This document shows positions 26,771 through 35,716 of a stretch of 51,798 nucleotides of DNA, piece after piece. Source of the DNA: Fibrobacter sp. Lineage in GTDB: Bacteria; Fibrobacterota; Chitinivibrionia; Chitinivibrionales; Chitinispirillaceae. Made by a program: the position numbers and the translations under genes. The stretch covers positions 1 to 51,798 of the forward strand of contig JAAYIG010000106.1 of NCBI GenBank assembly GCA_012523595.1. Reading direction: 5' to 3'. The notes beneath the pieces are model-generated. The model ran no database searches and was not told where the DNA came from. It worked only from the letters and a program-made list of their open reading frames with translations. How positions within the stretch are numbered: the first letter of the stretch is position 1; each line of letters starts with the position of its first letter.

Positions 26771-28794
26771 GAAACTTTCTCCGGTTCTTTTTGCGCTACT
26801 TTATTATCAATGAACTCCTTGATTTTCTCGAATGTAGCATGGCCGAGAATCGTTCCATTGAGCCTGACTACAGGCGATTCACCGCATCGCTCAAAGCAGA
26901 AAGCTGCTTTTACAGAAACACTTGAACTCAGATCGTTCTTATTGACATAGCGGGTTATCTGGCCTATCAGGCTGTGGGCACCATGCAGACAGCAGTTTGT
27001 CCCAAGGCATACTTCAACTGTAGCTACAGGCTTTTCACATCCGGCAGTTACTTCGATACCATCGCCTGTAAAACGTCGTCTGGGGACATAATGTGTATGC
27101 AGAAGCTTGTGTGCCACATGGCCGCCCGGCTTTCCAAGGAACTTCTCATACAACGCCGTCAATGCAGGATTGCTCTGCGAAGTTCTGTGCTGAGCAGTCT
27201 TGTCTATGGTGTAGAGACTTTCCCCGCGACGTCTTATTACTTCCGGATTATAGCTTACCGGCTGTCCTGCACCATTGATACATCCGCCTGGACAAGCCAT
27301 CACTTCTATCAGGCTGTAAGGACAGGTTCCGTTACGTACCTGACGGCAGATCTCACGTGCTGCTGCAAGGCCGTAGACAACAGCAGTTTTTATCTCTTTA
27401 CCTCCGATCTTGATTGTGGTCTCCCTGACACCTTTTAGCTTTGTTTCGGCAACCGGAAGAGAAGAATCGAAAGGTTTACCTTCCACTTTCTCATGTACAT
27501 AACGCACCACCGCTTCTGTTACTCCACCGGACAGTCCAAACAGTGTCCCTGCACCGGAAGCTGTGCCAAAGGGATCGTCATACTCCGAAGAATCAAGATC
27601 ATTGAAACGAATTCCGGCCGATTCTATCATTCGTGCAAGTTCCTGAGTGGTTATCACGTGTGTAACATCAGCTATTCCGTTACCATTTGCAAATTCACTG
27701 CGACGTGCTTCGTATTTTTTGGCTGTGCAGGGCATCACCGAAACCACTGAAAGACGTTTGGTATCTATCTGGAGCTGCTCAGGAAGCATCTCTTTTGCAA
27801 TAGCTCCAAACATCTGCTGGGGCGATTTGCAGGTCGACAGATTACCAAGAAGATCAGGGTAGTACTGCTCGGCAAATTTGACCCATGCAGGGCAGCATGA
27901 TGTGAACAGCGGCAGAGTTCCTCCTGTGGAGGCTCTGTTGAGAAACTCGGTTCCCTCCTCCAGTACAGTCAAATCAGCCGTAAAACCCGTATCGTATACT
28001 TTGTCAAATCCAATGCGCCGGAGAGCTGTGGCGATCATCCCGGTAGTGATCTTCCCTTCAGGCATTCCGAAATGCTCGCCTATGGCGACACGGATTGCAG
28101 GTGCCACCTGTGCCACAACCACAGTATTTTCATCGTTGATGTCTTCCCAGACAGCCTCAATTTCTGAACACGCCGTAAGGGCTCCGGTCGGACAGATACG
28201 CGCACACTGGCCGCAATTTACACAATCAACTTCTGCCAGACCCTTTTGAAAAGCCGGTACTACCTGCGTCTGAGCTCCCCGAAAGGTAAAATCTATTGCA
28301 CCAACACTCTGGATCTCATCGCAGAATCTCACACAGTCACCGCAAAGAACACATTTTCCGGGATCACGTATCACAGATACAGACGAGGTATCCCGCTTTT
28401 CATCTCTGGGGTAATGTGTATATCGGATCGAATCTACGCCCATTGTACGGGCAAGGTTCTGAAGCGAGCAGGCACCGCTTTTACCGCAGGTTGTGCATTC
28501 GCGGTTGTGAGCCGCAAGGAGCAGTTCAAGATTTATCCTGCGGAGTTTGCGGATTTCAGCGGTGTTAGTCTTCACTATCATCCCCGGGGCCGGAGGGGTG
28601 GAGCACGATGCTACAATACCCCGTCCTTCAACCTCGACTAAGCACATACGGCAAGCCCCGTAGATACTGAGCTCCGAATGATAGCAGAATGTGGGTATCT
28701 CGATTCCGGCTTTGCGTGCAACCTCAAGGAGATTGCGCTCACCGTTGAGTGTAAATTCGCTGTTGTCTATTATTAAAGTGTTTTTTCCATTCAT
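26767..28794 (-). CDS. hydA: [FeFe]-hydrogenase catalytic subunit HydA of the trimeric NADH-linked enzyme
   Basis: 675 residues from the ATG at 28794 (ATGA overlap with hydB). The N-terminal NuoG-like part has a [2Fe-2S] site (C37, C48, C51, C64), the HxxxCxxCxxxxxC site (HNRECTTCGKSGAC) and two [4Fe-4S] clusters (CVLCGDCVRFC, CVNCGQCARIC). The H-cluster domain has TSCCPAW (C300, C301), MPCTAKK (C356) and MACPGGCINGAGQP (C501, C505), so all catalytic positions are present. A C-terminal thioredoxin-like [2Fe-2S] domain follows (about 590-665). With HydB and HydC it fits the A3-type, potentially electron-bifurcating, hydrogenases that use NAD(H) and ferredoxin. Confidence 0.95.
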   Translation of the reverse strand: MNGKNTLIIDNSEFTLNGERNLLEVARKAGIEIPTFCYHSELSIYGACRMCLVEVEGRGIVASCSTPPAPGMIVKTNTAEIRKLRRINLELLLAAHNRECTTCGKSGACSLQNLARTMGVDSIRYTHYPRDEKRDTSSVSVIRDPGKCVLCGDCVRFCDEIQSVGAIDFTFRGAQTQVVPAFQKGLAEVDCVNCGQCARICPTGALTACSEIEAVWEDINDENTVVVAQVAPAIRVAIGEHFGMPEGKITTGMIATALRRIGFDKVYDTGFTADLTVLEEGTEFLNRASTGGTLPLFTSCCPAWVKFAEQYYPDLLGNLSTCKSPQQMFGAIAKEMLPEQLQIDTKRLSVVSVMPCTAKKYEARRSEFANGNGIADVTHVITTQELARMIESAGIRFNDLDSSEYDDPFGTASGAGTLFGLSGGVTEAVVRYVHEKVEGKPFDSSLPVAETKLKGVRETTIKIGGKEIKTAVVYGLAAAREICRQVRNGTCPYSLIEVMACPGGCINGAGQPVSYNPEVIRRRGESLYTIDKTAQHRTSQSNPALTALYEKFLGKPGGHVAHKLLHTHYVPRRRFTGDGIEVTAGCEKPVATVEVCLGTNCCLHGAHSLIGQITRYVNKNDLSSSVSVKAAFCFERCGESPVVRLNGTILGHATFEKIKEFIDNKVAQKEPEKVS

Positions 28795-30692
28795 GCAGAC
28801 ACTCCTGTTATGGCTTGGAATTTGCAAACGGCAGCGCACGTTCCGCACCGGACGCACGTGAGCACATTTATCTGGTGTGGTTTTTTCTTCTCCCCTGTGA
28901 TTGCGTTTACCGGACATTTTCTGAGGCATGCGCCGCAGCCAATGCACCTGGCCGGATCAATTGACGGAGGTGTAAGGGCCTCACACTGGCCGGCCGGACA
29001 GCGCTTATCAACAACGTGTGCTTCATATTCATCCCTGAAATAGCGCAGTGTCGAAAGCACAGGGTTGGGAGCTGTTTTGCCCAGACCGCAAAGTGCTGCC
29101 TTGCGGACTGCATCAGCAAGTTCCTCAAGATCGGTAATGGTCTGCAGTGTACCCCGACCCTGAACGATTTCATCCAGAAGAGCCAATATCTGGCGTGTCC
29201 CTTCGCGGCAGGGCAGACACTTTCCGCACGATTCTCTTTGTGTAAACTGCATGAAATATTTCGCCACATTCTTTACAACACAGGTATCTGTGTTCATCAC
29301 TACCAGACCGCCTGAACCAACCATCGCTCCTATGCGTTTGAGCGAATCGAAATCAAGAGGCAGGTCGAGATGTTCCCTGGTGAGGGTACCGCCGGAGGGT
29401 CCGCCGATCTGAACAACTTTAAGTCGCGAATTGTCAACTGTTCCGTCAGTTCCGCATACTCCTCCACCAATGTTAAACACTATTTCACGGAGAGTAGTTC
29501 CAAATGGCACTTCGATAAGACCTGTGTTTGCAACATGACCGGTTAGCGCGAAGGTTTTGGTTCCTGCTGATCCTGCAGTTCCCATTTCTTTATACTTTTC
29601 GGGACCGTTAAGGATAATCCTGGGAACTGTTGCCAGTGTTTCTACATTGTTAATAACAGTAGGCTTCCCGCGGAGGCCTTTCTCTGCAGGGAAGGGTGGC
29701 TTGGGAGTCGGCATTCCGCGTCTCCCCATTACAGAAGACATCAACGCAGTCTCTTCTCCGCACACAAAAGCGCCGGCACCTTCCATGATTGTAATTGTAA
29801 AGGATTGACCGCTGCCGAGGGCGTTTTTCCCCAGTATACCTTTTTCTGTTGCAACGCTGACTGCATGGCGCATGCGCTTTACTGCAAGAGGATACTCGGC
29901 ACGGACATAAACAACTCCTTCATCCGCTCCAATTGCCCTTGCGGCAATCATCATACCTTCAATTACAGCGTGCGGGTTTCCTTCCATGACACTGCGGTCC
30001 ATAAAAGCTCCCGGGTCACCCTCATCGCCATTGCAGATTATGTACTTCTTTGGATTTTTCTGCGCCAGCGCAAGCTCCCATTTTACACCCGTGAGAAAAC
30101 CGCCTCCTCCTCTGCCCCTGAGTCCGGATTCCTTTATGATTTTGCAGATTTCTTCAGGACTCATTTCAAGGAAGCAACGTGCTGCGGCTTCATAACCGTC
30201 GTGGTAGATGTATTCGTCAATGTCTTCCGGATCGATCAGACCGCAGAGGCTGAGTGCAAAGCGGTGCTGAAGGCGGTAGAAATTTATATCCTTACGTAAT
30301 GGATGTGAGATGCCGGACCCTGGTTCTCTGTAGGTGAGCCGGTCGATAATACGGCCCTTCTCGATTGTTTCTTCAACAATTTCTCGCGCATCACCGGTCT
30401 GTACCTTGACATACATAATACCGTCGGGTTCGATGGTTACAAGAGGGCCCATCTGACAAAACCCCTGACAACCACTCCCTGCTGTATCGATGTGCTCCCG
30501 GTGATCATGATTATCGGTTACTATATCTGCCGATAGCTTTTTTTCAGCAAGAATGGCTTTAATTGCATCAAAAACTTTCATTGATCCATTGGCAACACAG
30601 CCGGTTCCGGCACAGATAATAATGCGCTTTTTACTTTTCTCTTTGCGTTTTGCGAATGCAAGCCGCGACTGCTTTAATACTTCAATCTCCAT
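28791..30692 (-). CDS. hydB: Hydrogenase NADH-binding subunit HydB (NuoF-like)
   Basis: 633 residues. Domains in order: an N-terminal TRX-like [2Fe-2S] domain (CAGTGC, CQGFC), a NuoF core with GLRGRGGGGFLTGVKW for NADH/FMN binding, a SLBB-like segment, the CGKCLPCREGTRQIL cluster motif, and a C-terminal pair of [4Fe-4S] motifs (CIGCGACLRKCP, CVRCGTCAAVCK). It passes electrons between NADH, FMN and the HydA clusters. The start overlaps hydC by 11 bases. Confidence 0.95.
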   Translation of the reverse strand: MEIEVLKQSRLAFAKRKEKSKKRIIICAGTGCVANGSMKVFDAIKAILAEKKLSADIVTDNHDHREHIDTAGSGCQGFCQMGPLVTIEPDGIMYVKVQTGDAREIVEETIEKGRIIDRLTYREPGSGISHPLRKDINFYRLQHRFALSLCGLIDPEDIDEYIYHDGYEAAARCFLEMSPEEICKIIKESGLRGRGGGGFLTGVKWELALAQKNPKKYIICNGDEGDPGAFMDRSVMEGNPHAVIEGMMIAARAIGADEGVVYVRAEYPLAVKRMRHAVSVATEKGILGKNALGSGQSFTITIMEGAGAFVCGEETALMSSVMGRRGMPTPKPPFPAEKGLRGKPTVINNVETLATVPRIILNGPEKYKEMGTAGSAGTKTFALTGHVANTGLIEVPFGTTLREIVFNIGGGVCGTDGTVDNSRLKVVQIGGPSGGTLTREHLDLPLDFDSLKRIGAMVGSGGLVVMNTDTCVVKNVAKYFMQFTQRESCGKCLPCREGTRQILALLDEIVQGRGTLQTITDLEELADAVRKAALCGLGKTAPNPVLSTLRYFRDEYEAHVVDKRCPAGQCEALTPPSIDPARCIGCGACLRKCPVNAITGEKKKPHQINVLTCVRCGTCAAVCKFQAITGVSA

Positions 30693-31230
30693 TTGCCTGT
30701 TCCTTCGCTTCTGTTTGAACTATCTGGTCGATAATTGCAACTGCCCGCTCTCCGTTCATCTGACCGTATACATCATCATTGATAACCATCGCAGGTGCAA
30801 GTCCACATGCACCAAGACAACTGACAGTCTCAAGGGTAAAGAGCATGTCAGAGGTTATTGTTTGATCCCCTGTGAGTCCCAGACGGCGTTTCAGTGCATT
30901 GTAAATTTCCATCGAACCTTTCACATGACAGGCTGTACCGTCGCAGATACGGATAACATATTTGCCTTTTGGTTCAAGAGCGAAGTGTGCATAGAATGTA
31001 GCCACTCCGTAAACCCTGGCAGGATTGATATCCAGTGCGTTTGCGACAAATGTCATCACTTCGCGGGGAAGATACCTGTACTGTTCCTGTATCTCCTGAA
31101 GAATGGGTATAAGGTTTTCCGGATTGCGATCGTATTTTTGCAGAATCGTACAGACTGCTTCAAACCTGCGGGTATTGCAGCATTCTTCTGTAAGGCACTC
31201 CGTACCTGCAGCTTTTTTTTCCATTGTCAT
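30682..31230 (-). CDS. hydC: Hydrogenase subunit HydC (NuoE-like)
   Basis: 182 residues with a four-helix N-terminal bundle (ILQEIQEQYRYLPREVMTFVANALDI, a typical NuoE segment in the middle) and a TRX-like [2Fe-2S] domain with CDGTACHVKG and CLGACGLAPAM. It is the small electron-transfer subunit of the HydABC complex. It overlaps rex by ATGA and hydB by 11 bases. Confidence 0.95.
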   Translation of the reverse strand: MTMEKKAAGTECLTEECCNTRRFEAVCTILQKYDRNPENLIPILQEIQEQYRYLPREVMTFVANALDINPARVYGVATFYAHFALEPKGKYVIRICDGTACHVKGSMEIYNALKRRLGLTGDQTITSDMLFTLETVSCLGACGLAPAMVINDDVYGQMNGERAVAIIDQIVQTEAKEQANGD

Positions 31231-31862
31231 TTAACCTCCTTCTCAAGTTTCTTCATTAGAATTGCCAGCGATGAAACGAGGTTTTCCTGCTGTACAACAA
31301 TATTTTGGGGAACTTTAAGCGGGACAGGAGAAAAATTCCAGATTCCCACAATCCCCGATTCTATCATCAGGTCTGCTATTGATTGCGCAACTGAGGCTGG
31401 TACTGCAATTATGCCGGTAGTGATGTGCATACGGCGGCACAGATTAACCATTTTATCAAGCGGTAATATGTCTTTACCATGAATCTGTGTACCGATGATT
31501 TCAGGATTGATATCGAAACCTGCAACCAGGTCATATCCACGTTCTTTGAATCCTGAATACCCCAGAAGAGCAGAACCCAGGGCTCCGCATCCTGCCAGGA
31601 TCAAGCGGTCCCGGCGCTTCCACCCCAGGAATTCGGCAATTTCGTTTATAATGGCAACAGTCTCATATCCCAGCTTAGGCTTGCCTTCGATACCTGCCTG
31701 TTCCAGGTCCTTGCGGACAATAATGGGATCGATATTGAGGTGCGATGCGATCAGAGCTGAAGAAACATAGATAGTTCCTTCAAGGTTTAGCTTTTGTGCA
31801 ATGCTGTGATAAGCGGGAAGACGTCTGATTGTCTCAATCGAAGTGCCATCGACCGTTCTCAT
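31227..31862 (-). CDS. rex: Redox-sensing transcriptional repressor Rex
   Basis: About 211 residues from the ATG at 31862 (AAAGGAG upstream). The N-terminal winged helix has SIETIRRLPAYH and SSALIASHLNIDPIIVRKDL. The Rossmann domain has GCGALGSALLGY for NAD(H) and FDINPEIIGTQIHG. Rex represses fermentation and hydrogenase genes at low NADH and releases DNA when NADH rises. As first gene of the hydrogenase operon it probably regulates the whole unit, itself included. Confidence 0.95.
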   Translation of the reverse strand: MRTVDGTSIETIRRLPAYHSIAQKLNLEGTIYVSSALIASHLNIDPIIVRKDLEQAGIEGKPKLGYETVAIINEIAEFLGWKRRDRLILAGCGALGSALLGYSGFKERGYDLVAGFDINPEIIGTQIHGKDILPLDKMVNLCRRMHITTGIIAVPASVAQSIADLMIESGIVGIWNFSPVPLKVPQNIVVQQENLVSSLAILMKKLEKEVK

Positions 31863-31911
31863 GTATGCTCCTTTCAAATGGAGTTATATGATATAAAGTT
31901 ATCGATAAAGG

Positions 31912-31931
31912 AATATCGATATTAAAATATC
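31912..31931. promoter_or_regulatory. Overlapping palindromes upstream of rex, candidate operator
   Basis: A perfect 12-bp palindrome (31912-31923) overlaps a 14-bp palindrome (31918-31931), 50-70 bases before the rex start, in a very A/T-rich stretch that should hold the operon promoter. Another TATCGATA lies at about 31899. The sequence does not match the TTGTGAA-N4-TTCACAA Rex consensus well, so the binding protein is open. Confidence 0.4.
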
Positions 31932-31981
31932 AATATAACACAAAATTGAGATTTATGCAAGCTTTTTGTTGCTGGAAGAAC

Positions 31982-32018
31982 AAAAAAGGTCGGGTTTATG
32001 TCAAAAAACAGCCCGTCC
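31982..32018 (-). terminator. Rho-independent terminator downstream of larB
   Basis: On the minus strand GGACGGG and CCCGACC pair with one mismatch around a 17-base loop and are followed by six T. It lies between larB and rex and would separate their transcripts. Confidence 0.5.
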
Positions 32019-32100
32019 CTTCTACTTGGATCCTGAAATTACTGGATAGGAAAAAATATAGACGGTCTCAAAGTAAGAATAGGGTTTTGAGGTGAAAGGA

Positions 32101-32865
32101 CTATTCTGCGGGTATCTCGTTTATGGCTGCTGCGGCACATGCGGCTCCGAATCCGTTATCGATATTGACTACCGTGAGTCCTGCAGCACAGGAGTTGAGC
32201 ATCGCCAGGAGTGGAACCATGCCTGAGAGATGGGAACCATATCCCACGCTTGTTGGGACACCTATCACGGGGCATGAGACATACCCTGCTATCACCGATG
32301 GAAGAGCGCCCTCCATTCCGGCGACAGCTATTATAACAGATGCCTTACGGAGTTGATCGCTGTGTGCGAATAGCCTGTGGATCCCTGCTACTCCCACATC
32401 GGAAATATTCTTGCAGGGGTGTCCTGAAATTTCAAGAGTGTGCTGGGCTTCTAGTGCCACCGGAGAATCCGCGGTTCCTGCTGAGCAGACTATCACAGTG
32501 CCGCGTACCCGCTCTTTGGGTTTCCATGAACTGGATTTCCTCCAGAAACAGCGGGCTATTGGGTCTGTCTCTATCTCCGGAAATCTCTCTTTAACGGCCT
32601 CCAGGACCTCTTTCTGCGCCCTTGTACCGAACACTGTCGATTCATGTTCAATCTGTGCTTTTACTATTCCTAACACCTGTTCCGGTGTCTTATTCTGACA
32701 AAAGATAACTTCAGGATAACCTTTGCGGAGTGCTCTGTGATGGTCTAGTTTGGCAAACCCCAGGTCCTGATAGGGGAGATCCTTCAGAGAAGAGAGTGCC
32801 TGCTCAACAGAGACACTCTGGTTGTAAACACTGGTCAAGAGATCAAATAGGTACTGTTTGTCCAT
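32101..32865 (-). CDS. larB: LarB, nickel-pincer cofactor biosynthesis carboxylase
   Basis: 254 residues. The C-terminal AIR-carboxylase-like domain has VCSAGTADSPVALEA, VAGIHRL, AVAGMEGALPSVIAGYVSCPVIGVPTSVGYG and NIDNGFGAACAAAAINEI; the N-terminal segment matches LarB. LarB carboxylates and hydrolyses nicotinic acid adenine dinucleotide to start the nickel-pincer cofactor used by lactate racemase and relatives. No larA, larC or larE lies in the window, so partners must be elsewhere. Confidence 0.92.
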   Translation of the reverse strand: MDKQYLFDLLTSVYNQSVSVEQALSSLKDLPYQDLGFAKLDHHRALRKGYPEVIFCQNKTPEQVLGIVKAQIEHESTVFGTRAQKEVLEAVKERFPEIETDPIARCFWRKSSSWKPKERVRGTVIVCSAGTADSPVALEAQHTLEISGHPCKNISDVGVAGIHRLFAHSDQLRKASVIIAVAGMEGALPSVIAGYVSCPVIGVPTSVGYGSHLSGMVPLLAMLNSCAAGLTVVNIDNGFGAACAAAAINEIPAE

Positions 32866-33054
32866 GAGGTAAAAATACTCTCTACCATCAGTGTCAGGTC
32901 TACTTTAATAAGGCCTGGTTTCACACAGATGCAGAGTAACGGAGGAGAGAGAAGCTCCTTGCAGATGAAAAAGAACTCAAACTCCCATGGCAATTGATTT
33001 GCTTAAATAAAGTGATACCCATTAAATGAAAAACATGAAAGAGGTACTTCAAAA

Positions 33055-33261
33055 TTGGAAACTGTTACTTATATATTTATACCTCTTGTCATCCTTTTAA
33101 TTACAATGGCAGGTTTACTCTTCAGGTCTGCCATTAAACAAAATCTATTAAAACTAAGCAGAACTTTTCAGCTTCCCGAAAAGTCAGTTGAGACAGATTT
33201 TATCTCCGGGCTTTCATCAAAGCATGGGGAAGGTTCTCCTGTTCAGAGTGAAACTCTATGA
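33055..33261 (+). CDS. Small single-pass membrane protein, unknown
   Basis: 68 residues from a TTG start with GAGGT ten bases upstream. One N-terminal membrane segment (YIFIPLVILLITMAGLLF) is followed by a polar tail. It overlaps the next gene by ATGA, which supports translation of both. The start codon is uncertain and no family is recognised. Confidence 0.5.
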   Translation: METVTYIFIPLVILLITMAGLLFRSAIKQNLLKLSRTFQLPEKSVETDFISGLSSKHGEGSPVQSETL

Positions 33262-33518
33262 ATTCTGAAAGCAACTTTGATGAAAATGAAAAAAACACGA
33301 TTTCACTAAGACGGGAGCTTTACAGGGAAATACATGGCCAGATTGTCCAGTGGGTTCTTTACGAATCTGCCCGGTTGTCAAACAGGCTCGATGAGCTAAC
33401 TGAGCGAATCAACCAGATGGGAAAGTTCAGTGAGCCTGAAATTGATTCTATAAAGCAGGAAGCACAAAAGATCTCTAAAGAGATAGAGATCTTCAAATCG
33501 CATCTTTCCTCAGAATGA
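33258..33518 (+). CDS. Small coiled-coil protein, unknown
   Basis: 86 residues, charged and predicted helical; heptad-like LSNRLDELTERINQM and IDSIKQEAQKISKEIEIF suggest a coiled coil. It has no signal peptide and no cysteine. It is coupled to the preceding small membrane protein and ends four bases before the convergent folD gene. The pair may form a small membrane-associated complex, but nothing shows its role. Confidence 0.6.
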   Translation: MNSESNFDENEKNTISLRRELYREIHGQIVQWVLYESARLSNRLDELTERINQMGKFSEPEIDSIKQEAQKISKEIEIFKSHLSSE

Positions 33519-33522
33519 ATTA

Positions 33523-34371
33523 TTACTGCCAGTGCTTTTCTGCTGCTTCCAGAGTCTGAGAAATGAGGCTTGAAATGGTCATTGGACCAACTCCGCCGGG
33601 AACCGGTGTGTATGCGCTGCAGTGCGGAATTGCACTTTCAAGATCGATATCTCCGAAATTGCCTGGATGGTAACCTGCATCTATAAGAACAGCACCCTCT
33701 TTAATCCAGTTTCCCTGAATGAATTTTGGTTTCCCTACGGCTCCTACCAGTATGTCTGCGGTTTTTATAACTGAGGGAAGATCCTTTGTGCGGGAGTGGC
33801 AGATGGTGACAGTCGCATTTTTGTTTAACAGCATCATTGCCATGGGTTTTCCCAGAATCGGGCTTCTGCCTACTACAACGGCGTGTTTACCCTCCAGGGT
33901 GATTTTATAATGCTGCAATATTTTCATTATTCCTGCAGGTGTAGCACTTCCGTAAGCGGGTTCGCCCATGGACATTCGCCCGAATCCAAGGCAAGTTACC
34001 CCATCTACATCTTTTTCCAGTGAGATAGCATCAAATGCAGCTCGTTCGTCTATCTGTCTGGGAACCGGGTGTTGAAGAAGTATCCCGTGTACATCCGGGT
34101 CATTGTTAAGGTCATGAATCTGCTGGAGAAGTTCTTCTGTGGTAGTGGTTTCCGGAAGGTGGATCTTTCTGGAATTCATCCCGACCCTGGTACAGGCATT
34201 TCCTTTCATTCTGACGTAAGTTTCAGATGCCGGGTCATTACCTACCAGAATGGTAGCCAGAACAGGAACTCTGCCACCGTTTTTCTGTTTTAATGTTTCG
34301 ACTCTGTTCCGAAGATCTTCCTCGATGGATTTTGCCAGTGCCTTACCATCCAATACCAAAGGTTGTGCCAT
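33523..34371 (-). CDS. folD: Bifunctional methylenetetrahydrofolate dehydrogenase/cyclohydrolase
   Basis: 282 residues. [14 protein letters not shown] has the catalytic lysine, [16 protein letters not shown] the substrate loop, and [18 protein letters not shown] the NADP-binding site; [14 protein letters not shown] closes the protein. It interconverts 5,10-methylene-THF, methenyl-THF and 10-formyl-THF. Single gene, divergent from the MraY-like gene. Confidence 0.97.
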   Translation of the reverse strand: MAQPLVLDGKALAKSIEEDLRNRVETLKQKNGGRVPVLATILVGNDPASETYVRMKGNACTRVGMNSRKIHLPETTTTEELLQQIHDLNNDPDVHGILLQHPVPRQIDERAAFDAISLEKDVDGVTCLGFGRMSMGEPAYGSATPAGIMKILQHYKITLEGKHAVVVGRSPILGKPMAMMLLNKNATVTICHSRTKDLPSVIKTADILVGAVGKPKFIQGNWIKEGAVLIDAGYHPGNFGDIDLESAIPHCSAYTPVPGGVGPMTISSLISQTLEAAEKHWQ

Positions 34372-34564
34372 TGTTTTCTCCTTTTGTGAGGATTAAAATA
34401 AATTCAAACCGAAAGAATTAAGAGAAAAATCCCTGCAGGGGCATTACTTTCCTTTTTCCATGCTTTCTTTTGAATGCTTCCGCTCAGAACATATTTTTAT
34501 TTTCTGGGAGCAAAGGGAATTATTCCCCTTGATTTCCGATAAATCACTTTACCTCCGGACTATC

Positions 34565-35698
34565 ATGTTAATCGAACTGCTTTATCAGAAAACCGGCATT
34601 TTTCTTCTTTACAGCAGATTGTTCAGTACCAGCTTGGCCACAGTGCTTTCCTTTTCTCTGGCGATGCTTCTTTTCCCCTTTTACATCAATTTTCTGCGGA
34701 AGTTCGGAATGAGTTCCGAGTTAAAGGATAATAAGGGGGCAGAACCAGTGATGCCGGCAGGAATACTGTTCCTTATAATTACTACTTTGACGGCTCTTGT
34801 CACGGTACGTTTGAATTCATATGTGATTTCCGCATTGGTGATTTATGTTTTTTTCGGAATTATCGGGGCAGTTGATGATGTGGTGAAGGTTGTCAATAAA
34901 CGCAAAGTAGTAAAAGGCCTTCTTTCCAAACAGGATTATCAGTATAAGGCAGATGGTATTTCAGCGACTCTCAGGCTCTCTCTGTATCTGATTATCTCTT
35001 TTCTTGTAGCTGCCGCGGCTTATGAATATATCCCGAATATAAACGGTACAATCAATCTTCCGTTTGTAAGCATACTGAAAAAATATCCTTATCTTCCATT
35101 CTGGCTTTTTATTCCCTTCATGACCATTACTATTGCGGTCCTGGCAAACGGAGTCAATTTTACCGATGGTTTTGACACTCTGGCAGCAGTACCCTGTATA
35201 ACCAGCCTTCTTTTTGTAGGGGTGATCTCTTTTATTTCCAGTAATACTGAATGGTGTAAATACCTTCTTATACCATACATTCCTGGTCTGCAGGAACTGC
35301 TTCCGTTGATCGGCGCCATCATAGGAACGCTTCTGGCGTACCTGTGGTTTAACTCTCCGCCCTCAACTATTATCATGGGCGATTCGGGATCAGTGGGGCT
35401 GGGAGGGCTTATAGGAATTCTGTTTGTTTTTACGAAAGCCGGGTTTTATCTGCCCATAGTCGGTTTTATCTTTTTAATGGAGTTTGTTTCTGTAGTGATT
35501 CAGATCGGATACTTCAAGATGACTAAGAAGCGGGTATTTCTGATGGCTCCCATTCACCATCATTTCCAGATAAAGATGAGAAACAGCGGCAGATATGGCG
35601 GGGAGTTCCAGATCAAATCCAAAATTGCATGGCGATTCCACATCCTTTCTGTCGTTTTACTTGTTTTAGGTCTTGTATTGTTTCTTAAAATCAGATAA
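34565..35698 (+). CDS. mraY: MraY-family phospho-sugar-pentapeptide transferase, divergent
   Basis: 377 residues from the ATG at 34565, chosen because it aligns with the MraY N-terminus; the upstream ATG at 34460 would add 35 residues. About ten membrane helices. The paired aspartates are in AVDDVVKVV, followed by KGLLSKQDYQYKADG. The catalytic loops are NFTDGFDTLA and GDSGSVGLGG, and IHHHFQ is the MraY-specific histidine motif. Unusual points: the family's GTPTMGG segment is replaced by AEPVMPAG, GDVGS is GDSGS, and no murein-cluster genes are adjacent. It transfers phospho-MurNAc-pentapeptide to undecaprenyl phosphate or is a paralogue with another sugar donor. Confidence 0.8.
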   Translation: MLIELLYQKTGIFLLYSRLFSTSLATVLSFSLAMLLFPFYINFLRKFGMSSELKDNKGAEPVMPAGILFLIITTLTALVTVRLNSYVISALVIYVFFGIIGAVDDVVKVVNKRKVVKGLLSKQDYQYKADGISATLRLSLYLIISFLVAAAAYEYIPNINGTINLPFVSILKKYPYLPFWLFIPFMTITIAVLANGVNFTDGFDTLAAVPCITSLLFVGVISFISSNTEWCKYLLIPYIPGLQELLPLIGAIIGTLLAYLWFNSPPSTIIMGDSGSVGLGGLIGILFVFTKAGFYLPIVGFIFLMEFVSVVIQIGYFKMTKKRVFLMAPIHHHFQIKMRNSGRYGGEFQIKSKIAWRFHILSVVLLVLGLVLFLKIR

Positions 35699-35716
35699 TA
35701 TATCAGAGCGGTCTTT

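Noticed and set aside
28795-28947. N-terminal extension of HydA
   Set aside because: It overlaps the cluster-binding C-terminus of hydB and shows no family similarity; ATGA coupling supports 28794.
31918-32100. Riboswitch between larB and rex
   Set aside because: No conserved aptamer pattern was recognised; the structure seen is a simple terminator hairpin.
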